From positions 1-64,000 of the forward strand of contig JAEYOX010000063.1 of NCBI GenBank assembly GCA_023411265.1: a stretch of DNA of 64,000 nucleotides. Reading direction: 5' to 3'. The DNA comes from Bacteroidota bacterium (GTDB lineage Bacteria > Bacteroidota > Bacteroidia > Flavobacteriales > Weeksellaceae). The notes below the pieces were generated by a model. It worked only from the letters and a program-made list of their open reading frames with translations, searched no databases and was not told where the DNA came from. Both the position numbers and the translations under genes were made by a program. Below are positions 7,790 to 16,367 of this stretch, piece after piece (the first letter of the stretch is position 1; the number at the start of each line of letters is the position of its first letter).

Positions 7790-8656
7790 TTAAGCTACCG
7801 CAACTTCGGCATTAATTTTCTTGATGAGTCCCTGAAGTGTTTTTCCCGGGCCCACTTCCACAAATTGGGTAGCTCCGTTTTTGATCATGTTTTGTACACT
7901 TTGTGTCCATTTCACCGGGCCGGTGAGTTGCGCAATCAGGTTTTGTTTTATCTCTTCCGGATCCGTAACTGCAATGGTAGTAATGTTTTGATAGACAGGA
8001 ATCATGGCTTTCCTGAACTTTGTTTCTTCGATAGCGCTGGATAAACGATCCTGCGCGGGTTGCATTAAAGGGGAATGAAATGCGCCGTTCACAGGAAGCA
8101 TCAGCGCTCTTTTGGCACCAGCTTCTTTCAGCACCTGACAGGCTTTTTCTACAGCTGAAGTTTCGCCGGAAATCACTAATTGGCCCGGACAGTTGTAATT
8201 CGCCGGAACGACAATTCCTTCCACAGAAGCACAAATTTCTTCTACTTTCTGATCTTCCAGCCCTAAAATGGCTGCCATTGAACTTGGATTAGAATTGCAC
8301 GCTTCCTGCATCGCTTTGGCTCTTTCGGAGACCAGTTTCAGTCCGTCTTCAAAAGAAAGAACTCCATTGGCTACTAAGGCAGAAAATTCGCCTAAAGAAT
8401 GTCCCGCCACCATTTCAGCACCTATAGTATTAGTTGCTTTCAGCGCAGCTAAGGAATGAATGAATATAGAAGGCTGAGTGATTTCAGTTTTTTTAAGATC
8501 TTCTTCTGTTCCGCTGAACATTACCGAGAGAATATCGAAACCCAAGATATCATTGGCAGATTCCATCAGATCCTTAATGTCTTTCCGGGAATCGTAAAGT
8601 TCTTTTCCCATCCCGACAAACTGAGATCCCTGACCAGGAAATACAAGTGCTTTCAT
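7790..8656 (-). CDS. fabD: Malonyl-CoA:ACP transacylase
   Basis: 288 residues. FPGQGSQFVGMG at the N-terminus and the active-site serine in GHSLGEFSALV (about residue 88) identify the enzyme, which moves malonyl from CoA to acyl carrier protein to start fatty acid elongation. The conserved His and the GPGKTLQGL segment near the C-terminus are present. Other fab genes are not adjacent. It has a TAAATTTG box (minus strand, 8680-8687) 23 nt upstream and is followed by the GHMP kinase. Confidence 0.96.
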   Translation of the reverse strand: MKALVFPGQGSQFVGMGKELYDSRKDIKDLMESANDILGFDILSVMFSGTEEDLKKTEITQPSIFIHSLAALKATNTIGAEMVAGHSLGEFSALVANGVLSFEDGLKLVSERAKAMQEACNSNPSSMAAILGLEDQKVEEICASVEGIVVPANYNCPGQLVISGETSAVEKACQVLKEAGAKRALMLPVNGAFHSPLMQPAQDRLSSAIEETKFRKAMIPVYQNITTIAVTDPEEIKQNLIAQLTGPVKWTQSVQNMIKNGATQFVEVGPGKTLQGLIKKINAEVAVA

Positions 8657-8679
8657 TAGTTTTATTTAAAAATTGACAG

Positions 8680-8687
8680 CAAATTTA
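8680..8687 (-). promoter_or_regulatory. -7 box of fabD
   Basis: The minus strand reads TAAATTTG with a 23-nt leader before fabD. No TTG at suitable spacing was found. Confidence 0.5.
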
Positions 8688-8738
8688 AGCAAAAAATATT
8701 TCCTAAAATATGACAGTAATCAACAAACAGAAGTAAAA

Positions 8739-10391
8739 CTATGGCAGTAGCCTAACAATGCGATATCCGGTATTGATGTACGCGCCGTTTCTTTGAACTC
8801 TGGAAAACTCAAATTTTGTAGCCAACTGAGTTTGTGGTTTACTGATTTGTTTGAAGATTTCTCCCTTAGTATTTTCCCGCATCAGCATATCATTCACCAC
8901 GTCAAACCCGATCACTGCATATTTGGAGGGTGTTTTACAATATTTATCCCTATACGCTGCTAAGATTTCATTCTCAAAACGGCCTTCAGTGTTAATTTTT
9001 CTATCCATCAGGTATACTAAACTTGCGGCACTGAGCTGATCTACATTCCTCTCGAAAGCCGGAACATAATACATACTGAAAGCTTTGACACCTTGAACTT
9101 CCTGGGAAAGAGTAATCATTTTATTTGCAAAAGCTTCGCCGGTTGCATCATTATTGTTGGCGAGCACAGCGATGACAGGTGCTTTCTGACCGGTCATCAT
9201 ATTGGTATCTGCCTGAATTTCATTAGCTGAATTTACAATAATTACTTGAGGAGCTTTGAGCGTTTTCATTAACCCGGATCGTATGTAATTGGCTCTTGAC
9301 TTATCGGAATCTGCCACTATATAAATTCTCTGATCGGAATACACCGCTTTTACTTCATCTATGATACGGTCAGCATACACCTGATCATTAGTTTCCATGA
9401 TGATCAAATTACTGTATCCATACAAATCCTCCGAATTGGCAAAAGGCGCAACGATAGGAATCTTTGATGTTTTCACATACTCCAGAACTTCCAAAACGCT
9501 CGATTTAAAAAAAGGGCCTATGATGAGATCTGTATTATCTTTATTAATTTGGGTAAGTGAGTTTTTGAAAGTAGCTTCATTTCCGGCATCAATGATTTTT
9601 ACATTCAGCTTTTGTCCTTTCCTTGCATTGCGTTCTATAGCCAGTTTGGCTCCGGAAAGAAAATCAAGAGAAACATTTCGATACTTATTATCATTGGAAT
9701 CGTACCCAAAAGGCAACATAATGGCTACGTTCAATTCATCTCCGGACTTTTTAACATACGCAGGATCTGCTTTTTTAATTTTAAGAACGATGCCAGGTCT
9801 AAGTCCTGAGGATAGTTCCGGGTTCAGCTGAATCAGTTCGTCCAGCGCAATTCCAAATTTATTGACAATTCCAAAAGTAGTATCTCCACTTTGTACCGTG
9901 TAGGTTACATAATCATCGGACGAGACGCCGGTGGTAGTATAAGTATTGGATGAAATAGGAATGTTAGCCTGTGCTTTCGGCGTTACAATTTCCTGAGAAC
10001 GTTCTCCGTTTCCATATTTTTTTATGCTTTCAAATGGGAGAATAACCCGCGAACCTGCTTTCATCTGGTTGCTTAGATCAGGATTCAGTGCTTTGAGTTC
10101 AGCTTCGGAAATACGGTATTGCTTTGAAATACCATAAATTGTTTCTTTAGGTTTCAGTATAATATAACCCAGCGGCTTTGAACCGTCCTTTCCATCAATC
10201 CGGAGAACATCACCGATTTTAATATTTCCTCCTTTTGTTTCTGGATTCCACCGCAGAAGTTCGTCCACAGAAACATTATATTTTCTGGAAATACCAAATA
10301 GCGTATCCCCTTTTTCTACCGTGTGGGTTTTTTGGGCAAACAGGCTTACAAATAATAGTAATCCTGACAATATAAATAGTTTCTTTATCAT
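8739..10391 (-). CDS. Exported LysM protein fused to a periplasmic-binding domain
   Basis: 550 residues from ATG 10391 with an N-terminal signal peptide ending near FAQ (residues 1-20). Three LysM modules follow at about 22-65, 75-117 and 165-208, each starting like HTVEKGDTLFGIS. After that comes a type I periplasmic-binding fold (about 225-540: LNVAIMLPFGYD, DLIIGPFFKSSV, IPIVAPFAN). LysM modules bind peptidoglycan. The second domain resembles ABC amino-acid receptors and LpoA-like activators, so a cell-wall sensing or synthesis role is an inference. The earlier start at 10439 would overlap bshC and lacks a signal peptide at its front. Confidence 0.85.
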   Translation of the reverse strand: MIKKLFILSGLLLFVSLFAQKTHTVEKGDTLFGISRKYNVSVDELLRWNPETKGGNIKIGDVLRIDGKDGSKPLGYIILKPKETIYGISKQYRISEAELKALNPDLSNQMKAGSRVILPFESIKKYGNGERSQEIVTPKAQANIPISSNTYTTTGVSSDDYVTYTVQSGDTTFGIVNKFGIALDELIQLNPELSSGLRPGIVLKIKKADPAYVKKSGDELNVAIMLPFGYDSNDNKYRNVSLDFLSGAKLAIERNARKGQKLNVKIIDAGNEATFKNSLTQINKDNTDLIIGPFFKSSVLEVLEYVKTSKIPIVAPFANSEDLYGYSNLIIMETNDQVYADRIIDEVKAVYSDQRIYIVADSDKSRANYIRSGLMKTLKAPQVIIVNSANEIQADTNMMTGQKAPVIAVLANNNDATGEAFANKMITLSQEVQGVKAFSMYYVPAFERNVDQLSAASLVYLMDRKINTEGRFENEILAAYRDKYCKTPSKYAVIGFDVVNDMLMRENTKGEIFKQISKPQTQLATKFEFSRVQRNGAYINTGYRIVRLLP

Positions 10392-10410
10392 GTACAGTAT
10401 AGCATATTTA

Positions 10411-10439
10411 CAAAAATACCATTTCAACTCAATTCTCAA
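10411..10439 (-). promoter_or_regulatory. Promoter of the LysM gene inside the bshC 3' end
   Basis: On the minus strand a TTG (10439-10437) is followed after 18 nt by TATTTTTG (10418-10411), a full match to the Bacteroidetes consensus. The TTG lies within the last codons of bshC. A 19-nt leader precedes the ATG at 10391. Confidence 0.65.
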
Positions 10440-12015
10440 GAATAAGCAAATTGGGGTGCAAAATGTCCATTTCCTTTAAACAAGTTTCAAGCCAAGTGCG
10501 GCCTTCATCGGCATAAAAGATACTAAAATTATACACTCTTTCTTGCCAGATTCCATCAGGATTTAAAGTGAAATAAAGTTTCTGAAGTCGGAAAAGCAAT
10601 TCGTGCTGCTTTCTCTTTTCGGCGCGCAGAAGTCTCTTTTTCATTCTTTCAAAAGATTTCAGTTGTCTGCTTTCTTCTGCTTTCACGAGATTTCCGAAGG
10701 ATTTTTCTGTGAGTTCCGCTGTTGTTTTTAGCTGATTAAAATTTTCTTTTAAAAGAATTTCCAATTGCCCGATTTCTTTGATAATTTCATTGTTTTGCAA
10801 AATTTTCCGATCTGTAGTTTTCTGAAAATCATTAAGGAAATCAATAGGGGAAAGTTCAAGTTTTTTTATTTTGTTAAAAGTTTTTTCTGAAATCCAAAGC
10901 ATAGAATTTCTGGGCACCAATATTGGAAAAGGCAACTGTAGTGATTTAAAATAATCTTTAAGTTCAAACCAATACATGATTTCCGCATTTCCACCGATGT
11001 ACATAATATTGGGCAACACCGTTTCCTGCAACACCGGCCGCATGAGCGCATTGGGACTGAATTTTTCTGGATGAGCATTCAGCTCCTGCATTAATTGATT
11101 GTTATCGAAAACCAGATCTGTGTCGACAATATTAAATTTCTCACCGTCAAATTCGATTCTGTTGCGGGTTTGGGAAAGATAAAAAAGATTAATTTCACGA
11201 GGGTTTACCTGTACTTTACCGTAATTTTTAATGAGAAAATCAATATTCTTCCTCGATTCTTTCAGCAAAGAATTATTATTGAGTTCGTCTTTAAACACCG
11301 GGATCATCAGTCGCTTGAGATCGGCCTCATTTCCATCTAGCATCAAGAGGCCAAATTCAGAAAAAAGCCTGTTGACTAAACTACGGGTAGCTTGTGCCAG
11401 CGTGTTTCCTTCTCTGTAGGCTTCCTTCATCATCAAAATCAGCTCAGTTCCAAAAACAGAGTTCTTAAATTCTCTTTCAAAATGTTCTATAAAAATTGTT
11501 TCACTTAGAGAAATTTCGCCAGTATATCCGCCATGTCTTTCATTTATCTCGTAATATGCATCCAGAGTTTTGAAATGATTAATTTCTTCAAAATCATGAT
11601 CTTCTGTCGCCATCCAAAATATGGGAACGAACTGATATGCAGGAAACTCCTTTTTCAGAAAATCACAGGTCTTTATAGTTTGCAGAATTTTGTAAATGAA
11701 AAAAACCGGACCTGAAAAGAGGTTAAGTTGATGTCCTGTTGTAACGGTAAAAGTATTTTGATTGGAAATGAGCCTCAGGTTATCACTCTGTTTTTCCGAT
11801 AGAGACAACGCAGTCATTTGTTTTTCCAAAATGCGAGAAATAGTCTCACGCGTTTCGAAAGAAAAATATTTTTTCTTGGCTCTGATTTTATCCTCAACAT
11901 TTCTCAGATTAAAACTTTCATCTTGGAAATCCTTTATATTTCCAGCCAAGAAATCCTTGATCAGTTGGGGAATATTATCAAGATCCGTAAATGATATTTT
12001 CTCAAGTAACTTCAA
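10429..12015 (-). CDS. bshC: Bacillithiol biosynthesis cysteine-adding enzyme BshC
   Basis: 528 residues, normal for BshC, which adds cysteine to glucosaminyl-malate in the last step of bacillithiol synthesis. The family blocks TTGHQLNLFSGPVFFIYK (about residues 92-109) and FVPIFWMATEDHDFEEINHF (about 128-147) are present. The C-terminal half has long coiled-coil helices before PDGIWQERVYNF. bshA and bshB are not in the window. The start lies 10 nt after the porin-like gene's stop, so the two probably share a transcript. Confidence 0.95.
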   Translation of the reverse strand: MKLLEKISFTDLDNIPQLIKDFLAGNIKDFQDESFNLRNVEDKIRAKKKYFSFETRETISRILEKQMTALSLSEKQSDNLRLISNQNTFTVTTGHQLNLFSGPVFFIYKILQTIKTCDFLKKEFPAYQFVPIFWMATEDHDFEEINHFKTLDAYYEINERHGGYTGEISLSETIFIEHFEREFKNSVFGTELILMMKEAYREGNTLAQATRSLVNRLFSEFGLLMLDGNEADLKRLMIPVFKDELNNNSLLKESRKNIDFLIKNYGKVQVNPREINLFYLSQTRNRIEFDGEKFNIVDTDLVFDNNQLMQELNAHPEKFSPNALMRPVLQETVLPNIMYIGGNAEIMYWFELKDYFKSLQLPFPILVPRNSMLWISEKTFNKIKKLELSPIDFLNDFQKTTDRKILQNNEIIKEIGQLEILLKENFNQLKTTAELTEKSFGNLVKAEESRQLKSFERMKKRLLRAEKRKQHELLFRLQKLYFTLNPDGIWQERVYNFSIFYADEGRTWLETCLKEMDILHPNLLILEN

Positions 12016-12025
12016 AATGATAGGT

Positions 12026-13960
12026 TTAATTAATCATATACCATACGATTCCGATATTAATTCGGAAATCATAAAATGGATAATGGGGAGCGGTGTAGGT
12101 AGCATTATTAGCAAAAAGGGTATTCAGGTGTTGACCTTCAACAAAGAAAAACATCCGTTTTACTTTCATATTGATGTAGGCATCCACAATGGGTTTTCCG
12201 CCAATTGAGAAAGGATTTGAATTCTGAAGAATAAATTCATTTAGCACAGGGAAATATTCCCTTGAATTAAATTTCGTAAAATAATGTACTTTTATTCCGC
12301 CCTGAAGTTCAGCAGCATTATTAAAAACTTTCGATTGATAAAAAAGATTAGCCCTTCCAATGACATTCGGAGCCGGAAAAAGATCTTTATTGGTGAGCGT
12401 ATTCTGAAATAGAAGTCTGGTATTAAGTCTGAATTTATTATACCCGAATGTTGCTTCCCCTCCAATCTGTGAAATATTAACAGAAGTATTGCTTTGAGCC
12501 GGCCGGCCATCTGCATTGAAGTAAGCAAATTTATCAATTCTGAAATACTTGGCAAATAATTGGGAATTAAACCATTTCAAATTCATACTTCCTCCAATTT
12601 CTAGGATATTCTGGTTTTTAAAATCCATGAAATTGTAATTGAATTGCCGATAAGGAGAAGTATTGAGCAGGTAGTTAAAAGTAGGTGCAGCCGACTGAAA
12701 ATTAACTTTAGCATCTAAAAAATACCCAGTAAATGGCTGAAAACGGAGTACATTGGCAGAACGAATAAACGTCCCAAATTGCTCACCTTGTGAAACTTCC
12801 AAATCTGCATTAAGTGCTATTCTGTTCCAAAGATGTATTTTTAAATTTCCTACAGCTCCTATCCTGTCTTCCCGAACCTCCTGCGGAACATTCAATACTG
12901 CAGTTTCCAAAGGGTCATAAACACCAAAAGCAATATTCTGATGACGAACTCCTGCATTCAGCTGAAATTTTTCATAATCAAAAATCAAGGCCACTGTATT
13001 GCTCAGGTTGTTTGAATATTTGCCCGTCGATATTGGAAATCCCGGAATAATTTGTGAAGACTGCTCATAGAAAAAAGGCTGAAGTGCTGTCTGACTAAAG
13101 AAATACTTATTTCCCTGATGAGAAATAGTATGTTGAAGTTTGAATGGAAAACGTTCCGGATTAAAAGGGGAAAACTGATGGCTAAGGTAATATCGCCGAT
13201 AGGAAAACCTGGAATTAACTCCTTGCAAATTAACTTCAATATTGGCCCGATTGCTGTACGCGTCTGCACCATCGATAAAAAGACTGTCATTTACAATTCC
13301 TCCGTTTTCCTCATTATTTACATTCTGGTGGATAAAATGAGCAAAGGCTTCATATTTATTATTTCTGGACTTATAATGCCCTGAAAAAATCGTGTTATTA
13401 TTTACTGCTAGATTATTACTATAATTTCCAAGCGATCGAAGTCCCATGTATTCTATGGCAAAGTTGAATGTTTTCCCAATATTCTGAGTATAAGTGCTGT
13501 TTAATGCTGCGCCATTTCGCATCGCATTGTGATATACAAAAATCGCAGTAGGAGTTTTGACATCGTAATACCGAATATCCCTGATCCCTAAAATATTGTG
13601 TGCTTTATTGGAAGGAAGCAACGTGAGGTTCTGCTCCGGATCATATTCATAAACCAGCGGATTGAACCCTGTTCCGATATTGGCAAACTGAATTTTTCCG
13701 AAATTATCCCGGTTGTTATATTGCGTGAAAATATAAGTTTTATCATAGGAAAGCACTGTATCCAAAATTCTTTTCTCAGAAAACTGAGTGTAAAAGTTAT
13801 AGTCTTGAATGGTAGGTTTAAAAATAATAAGAGAATCCTTCGTACCGGAATCCACTATGACAGAATCTTGAGTCTGAATCCGGTTAGAATCCGTTTTGTT
13901 AACAATCTGAGCGTTAACTATAAGACCGGTAAAAAAAAACACTAAAAAAAAATATTTCAT
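12026..13960 (-). CDS. Putative outer-membrane porin
   Basis: 644 residues from ATG 13960: signal peptide MKYFFLVFFFTGLIVNAQ, then a protein rich in alternating aromatic strands ending in aromatic beta-strands (DFRINIGIVWYMIN), as expected for an outer-membrane beta-barrel. It matches the general look of the flavobacterial putative-porin family. No TonB box or plug is seen. A longer reading from 14032 would add 24 residues ahead of the signal peptide. A TATTTTTG box (minus, 13978-13985) sits 17 nt upstream of the chosen start. Confidence 0.75.
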   Translation of the reverse strand: MKYFFLVFFFTGLIVNAQIVNKTDSNRIQTQDSVIVDSGTKDSLIIFKPTIQDYNFYTQFSEKRILDTVLSYDKTYIFTQYNNRDNFGKIQFANIGTGFNPLVYEYDPEQNLTLLPSNKAHNILGIRDIRYYDVKTPTAIFVYHNAMRNGAALNSTYTQNIGKTFNFAIEYMGLRSLGNYSNNLAVNNNTIFSGHYKSRNNKYEAFAHFIHQNVNNEENGGIVNDSLFIDGADAYSNRANIEVNLQGVNSRFSYRRYYLSHQFSPFNPERFPFKLQHTISHQGNKYFFSQTALQPFFYEQSSQIIPGFPISTGKYSNNLSNTVALIFDYEKFQLNAGVRHQNIAFGVYDPLETAVLNVPQEVREDRIGAVGNLKIHLWNRIALNADLEVSQGEQFGTFIRSANVLRFQPFTGYFLDAKVNFQSAAPTFNYLLNTSPYRQFNYNFMDFKNQNILEIGGSMNLKWFNSQLFAKYFRIDKFAYFNADGRPAQSNTSVNISQIGGEATFGYNKFRLNTRLLFQNTLTNKDLFPAPNVIGRANLFYQSKVFNNAAELQGGIKVHYFTKFNSREYFPVLNEFILQNSNPFSIGGKPIVDAYINMKVKRMFFFVEGQHLNTLFANNATYTAPHYPFYDFRINIGIVWYMIN

Positions 13961-13977
13961 GGACAGGTGTGTGGCCA

Positions 13978-13985
13978 CAAAAATA
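13978..13985 (-). promoter_or_regulatory. -7 box of the porin-bshC unit
   Basis: TATTTTTG on the minus strand, 17 nt before ATG 13960. No TTG at suitable spacing was found. It supports the shorter porin start. Confidence 0.45.
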
Positions 13986-14014
13986 GGAAAAAAGGAAATA
14001 ACTGGATGTTCTTT

Positions 14015-14047
14015 AAAAAAGAAAGTCCGCATTTTATGCGGACTTTC
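14015..14047 (-). terminator. Terminator of the susCD operon
   Basis: GAAAGTCCGCA (14021-14031) and TGCGGACTTTC (14037-14047) form a perfect 11-bp stem with a 5-nt loop. On the minus strand it is followed by six T (complement of 14015-14020). Confidence 0.92.
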
Positions 14048-14068
14048 AAAAAGTATTACATTTTTGAT

Positions 14069-14896
14069 TTAATGAAGATTAGAAGGCCAATTACTTCCGT
14101 CTGCTCTAGTAAGCGTGGTTGTACCAAATTCGCCATAAGATGTTATCCAATCAAAAGTCAAATTACTTCCACTTACAATTACATTGGAAATCGACCACGT
14201 ATCGCCATAAGAGTTTGCGCCGGTAAAAGATAATTTTCCACAAGAATCAACTAGTTTAATTCCGGTCACTGCAATGTTATCCGGTGGACTCCACATTGCT
14301 AAATATACACCAAAAGCAGCATCTGTGATGTTATACTCACCTTGTGAACTTACGGTTAGTGAGCCTGTTCCAGTAAGAGGAGTTGTTTGTGTACCAGAGC
14401 CAGGTACACCATAATTCACTGTAGAGTAAGTATAGTCGCCTTGAAGCTGTGATGGACATACTGCGTTAAATGTAACTTTAATTTTTTGTTTAAAAGCAGA
14501 AGACTCAAGTGATGAGGAAGCTAGAGTAAAAACAGCATGCTTACCAGCAATGGCTGCATCAGAGGTTACGTTTATAACAAAATCTCCTTTTGCTTCTCCA
14601 GCCATAACATCATCTGTTCCTTTTACAATAGTAAAATCAGTGCCTAATACTGCATTTGATTCAGCTGCAACATAGACCAAATTAACAGAATGAGTTGTTG
14701 ACACTGGCCTTGTAGTAGAAAACTCAATAGTATTATTACCACTAGCAGTTGCCCCATCATAAACTCCAGTTTGAGTTTCTTTTATAAAATGAAGCGATGA
14801 ACCCTCATACACCGGAATATCATCATGCTCTTTACAGGATTGTAGAGAAAAAGCCGAGAGGAAAGCCGCAAATAAAATTAAAAATATATTTTTCAT
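14069..14896 (-). CDS. SusE-position lipoprotein with Calx-beta-like domain
   Basis: 275 residues. Lipoprotein signal with lipobox LQSC (Cys at residue 20). Residues about 33-128 look like a Calx-beta or DUF4843-type beta-sandwich (SVNLVYVAAESNAVLGTDF). The C-terminal half is a second beta-rich region with a possible ligand-binding surface. It lies 13 nt after susD and ends the operon, the place usually held by surface SusE/SusF-like binding lipoproteins. Substrate unknown. Confidence 0.75.
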   Translation of the reverse strand: MKNIFLILFAAFLSAFSLQSCKEHDDIPVYEGSSLHFIKETQTGVYDGATASGNNTIEFSTTRPVSTTHSVNLVYVAAESNAVLGTDFTIVKGTDDVMAGEAKGDFVINVTSDAAIAGKHAVFTLASSSLESSAFKQKIKVTFNAVCPSQLQGDYTYSTVNYGVPGSGTQTTPLTGTGSLTVSSQGEYNITDAAFGVYLAMWSPPDNIAVTGIKLVDSCGKLSFTGANSYGDTWSISNVIVSGSNLTFDWITSYGEFGTTTLTRADGSNWPSNLH

Positions 14897-14909
14897 TGTT
14901 GTATTAATT

Positions 14910-16355
14910 TTAAAGTGGATTTTGTGGACCTAAATCAGGGTTATTGTCAACCTCGATTAATGGAATTTGAAAATTAAACTTAGGAGAACCTGCAGGGAAA
15001 GAGAATTGATTAATAGTGTGATTACTTCCCGGATATGCCCTGTTCATTCCTTGCCCTAAACGCTTCATATCAAAATAGGCATGTCCACCTTCTCCCCAAA
15101 GCTCTAAAGATCTCTGAAAGTATATTTGGTCAAGTAAGGTTGCGGTTGTAGTAGATGCAACGAAGGCAGGATTTCTTGTTTTCACGAAATTCTCAAGTAC
15201 TTGCGCTCCTAACGTAGGATTAATATGTGCATTAGCTTCAGCATTGATTAAATACATTTCAGCAGCACGCATATAAATATAATCACCTTCAAAATCGGTA
15301 TCGTCAACAAATTTTACATTTGAGTATTTTGGAAGTCCAAATGGATTACCAGCATCTAAAAACCATCCTTTTCTTGCGTCACTAGCTGGGATTTGATCAA
15401 AAATCCTCTTATCAACAGTCTTATAACTTTGTAGCTGTCCTGCATAGCCATTATTTAAGTTACCCATGTTAGAAAAGAAAGAAGCATAATAACTAGAAGT
15501 TAATGTGTTAATATCCGCACCCCACATCCATTCAGGATTACTAATTTTATTAAAACCATCCATTAATTGAGTAGCATTCATAGGACTAAAACCAGCCAGA
15601 GCTGCTTGCGAATAGACTGCGGCTTGAGGCCAATTTTCTACTTGCTGATAGTATCTAGCTAGCATACCGGCGATTACGTTCTTATTAATATACTCCTTAC
15701 TAGGTCTGTTGTAGCCATCAATAAGAGAGTATGCTTCTAGAAGGTCTGCCTCTATTTGAGCATATATCTCAGAAGTAGGAACTCTGCTAGGCGTTGAACT
15801 TGCTGGATCTTCTAGTGCTAAAGGAACACCAATAGATCCGTTAGCGTAAATTCTAATAAGATTAAAATAAGAATCCGCACGCATGGCCAAATATCGAGCC
15901 TTAATATGCGTTATCTCCGGAGCTAAAGTTCCCTCTGTCGGAATCAAATTAAGCCCATCATTCATTACTCCAATTACTCTATAAAAATACTGCCATATCA
16001 TTCGAGTTCTCAAACTCGCCTGCTCTCTCGCAGTATAGTTTAAATAATGAACGAACCAATTGGAGGTGGTCATGGTAATATCATCAGTCATAAAATCTAA
16101 CCCTAATTTATAAGCATTATAGCCGAAATCATCATGATAATTACCTAAAGAACCAAAATCTGACATTGTTCTGATATTACCAGCTTCTAAGCCACCTAAT
16201 AAAGTGAAGGCTTTCTCTGGATTATTTTGAACAAAATCTTGAAGATCTGTTTGAGATAAAGTTGATTCATTATCAACCTTCAAAATCTCTTCTCCACACG
16301 AATTGAATACCAGCATCGAGGATACTAATAATCCAAATATTTTAATTTTTTTCAT
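14910..16355 (-). CDS. SusD/RagB-family nutrient-binding lipoprotein
   Basis: 481 residues. Lipobox NSCG (Cys at about residue 20). TPR-type helices such as ARYLAMRADSYFNLIRIYA (about 152-170) and the C-terminal RSLELWGEGGHAYFDMKRLG are standard SusD landmarks. SusD forms the lid over the SusC barrel at the cell surface and captures nutrient. It lies 12 nt after susC. Nothing in the sequence names the substrate. Confidence 0.93.
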   Translation of the reverse strand: MKKIKIFGLLVSSMLVFNSCGEEILKVDNESTLSQTDLQDFVQNNPEKAFTLLGGLEAGNIRTMSDFGSLGNYHDDFGYNAYKLGLDFMTDDITMTTSNWFVHYLNYTAREQASLRTRMIWQYFYRVIGVMNDGLNLIPTEGTLAPEITHIKARYLAMRADSYFNLIRIYANGSIGVPLALEDPASSTPSRVPTSEIYAQIEADLLEAYSLIDGYNRPSKEYINKNVIAGMLARYYQQVENWPQAAVYSQAALAGFSPMNATQLMDGFNKISNPEWMWGADINTLTSSYYASFFSNMGNLNNGYAGQLQSYKTVDKRIFDQIPASDARKGWFLDAGNPFGLPKYSNVKFVDDTDFEGDYIYMRAAEMYLINAEANAHINPTLGAQVLENFVKTRNPAFVASTTTATLLDQIYFQRSLELWGEGGHAYFDMKRLGQGMNRAYPGSNHTINQFSFPAGSPKFNFQIPLIEVDNNPDLGPQNPL

Positions 16356-16367
16356 ACTTTTTTTAAT

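Noticed and set aside
12026..14032. Longer N-termini for the porin, mfd, lipoprotein 1 and LysM genes
   Set aside because: In each case the shorter start puts a signal peptide or conserved N-terminus first, and for porin, lipoprotein 1 and LysM a promoter box fits the shorter start.
14015..14047. The 11-bp hairpin as an IS end
   Set aside because: A T-tract on the minus strand right after the susCD operon makes a terminator the simpler explanation, and no second copy was seen.
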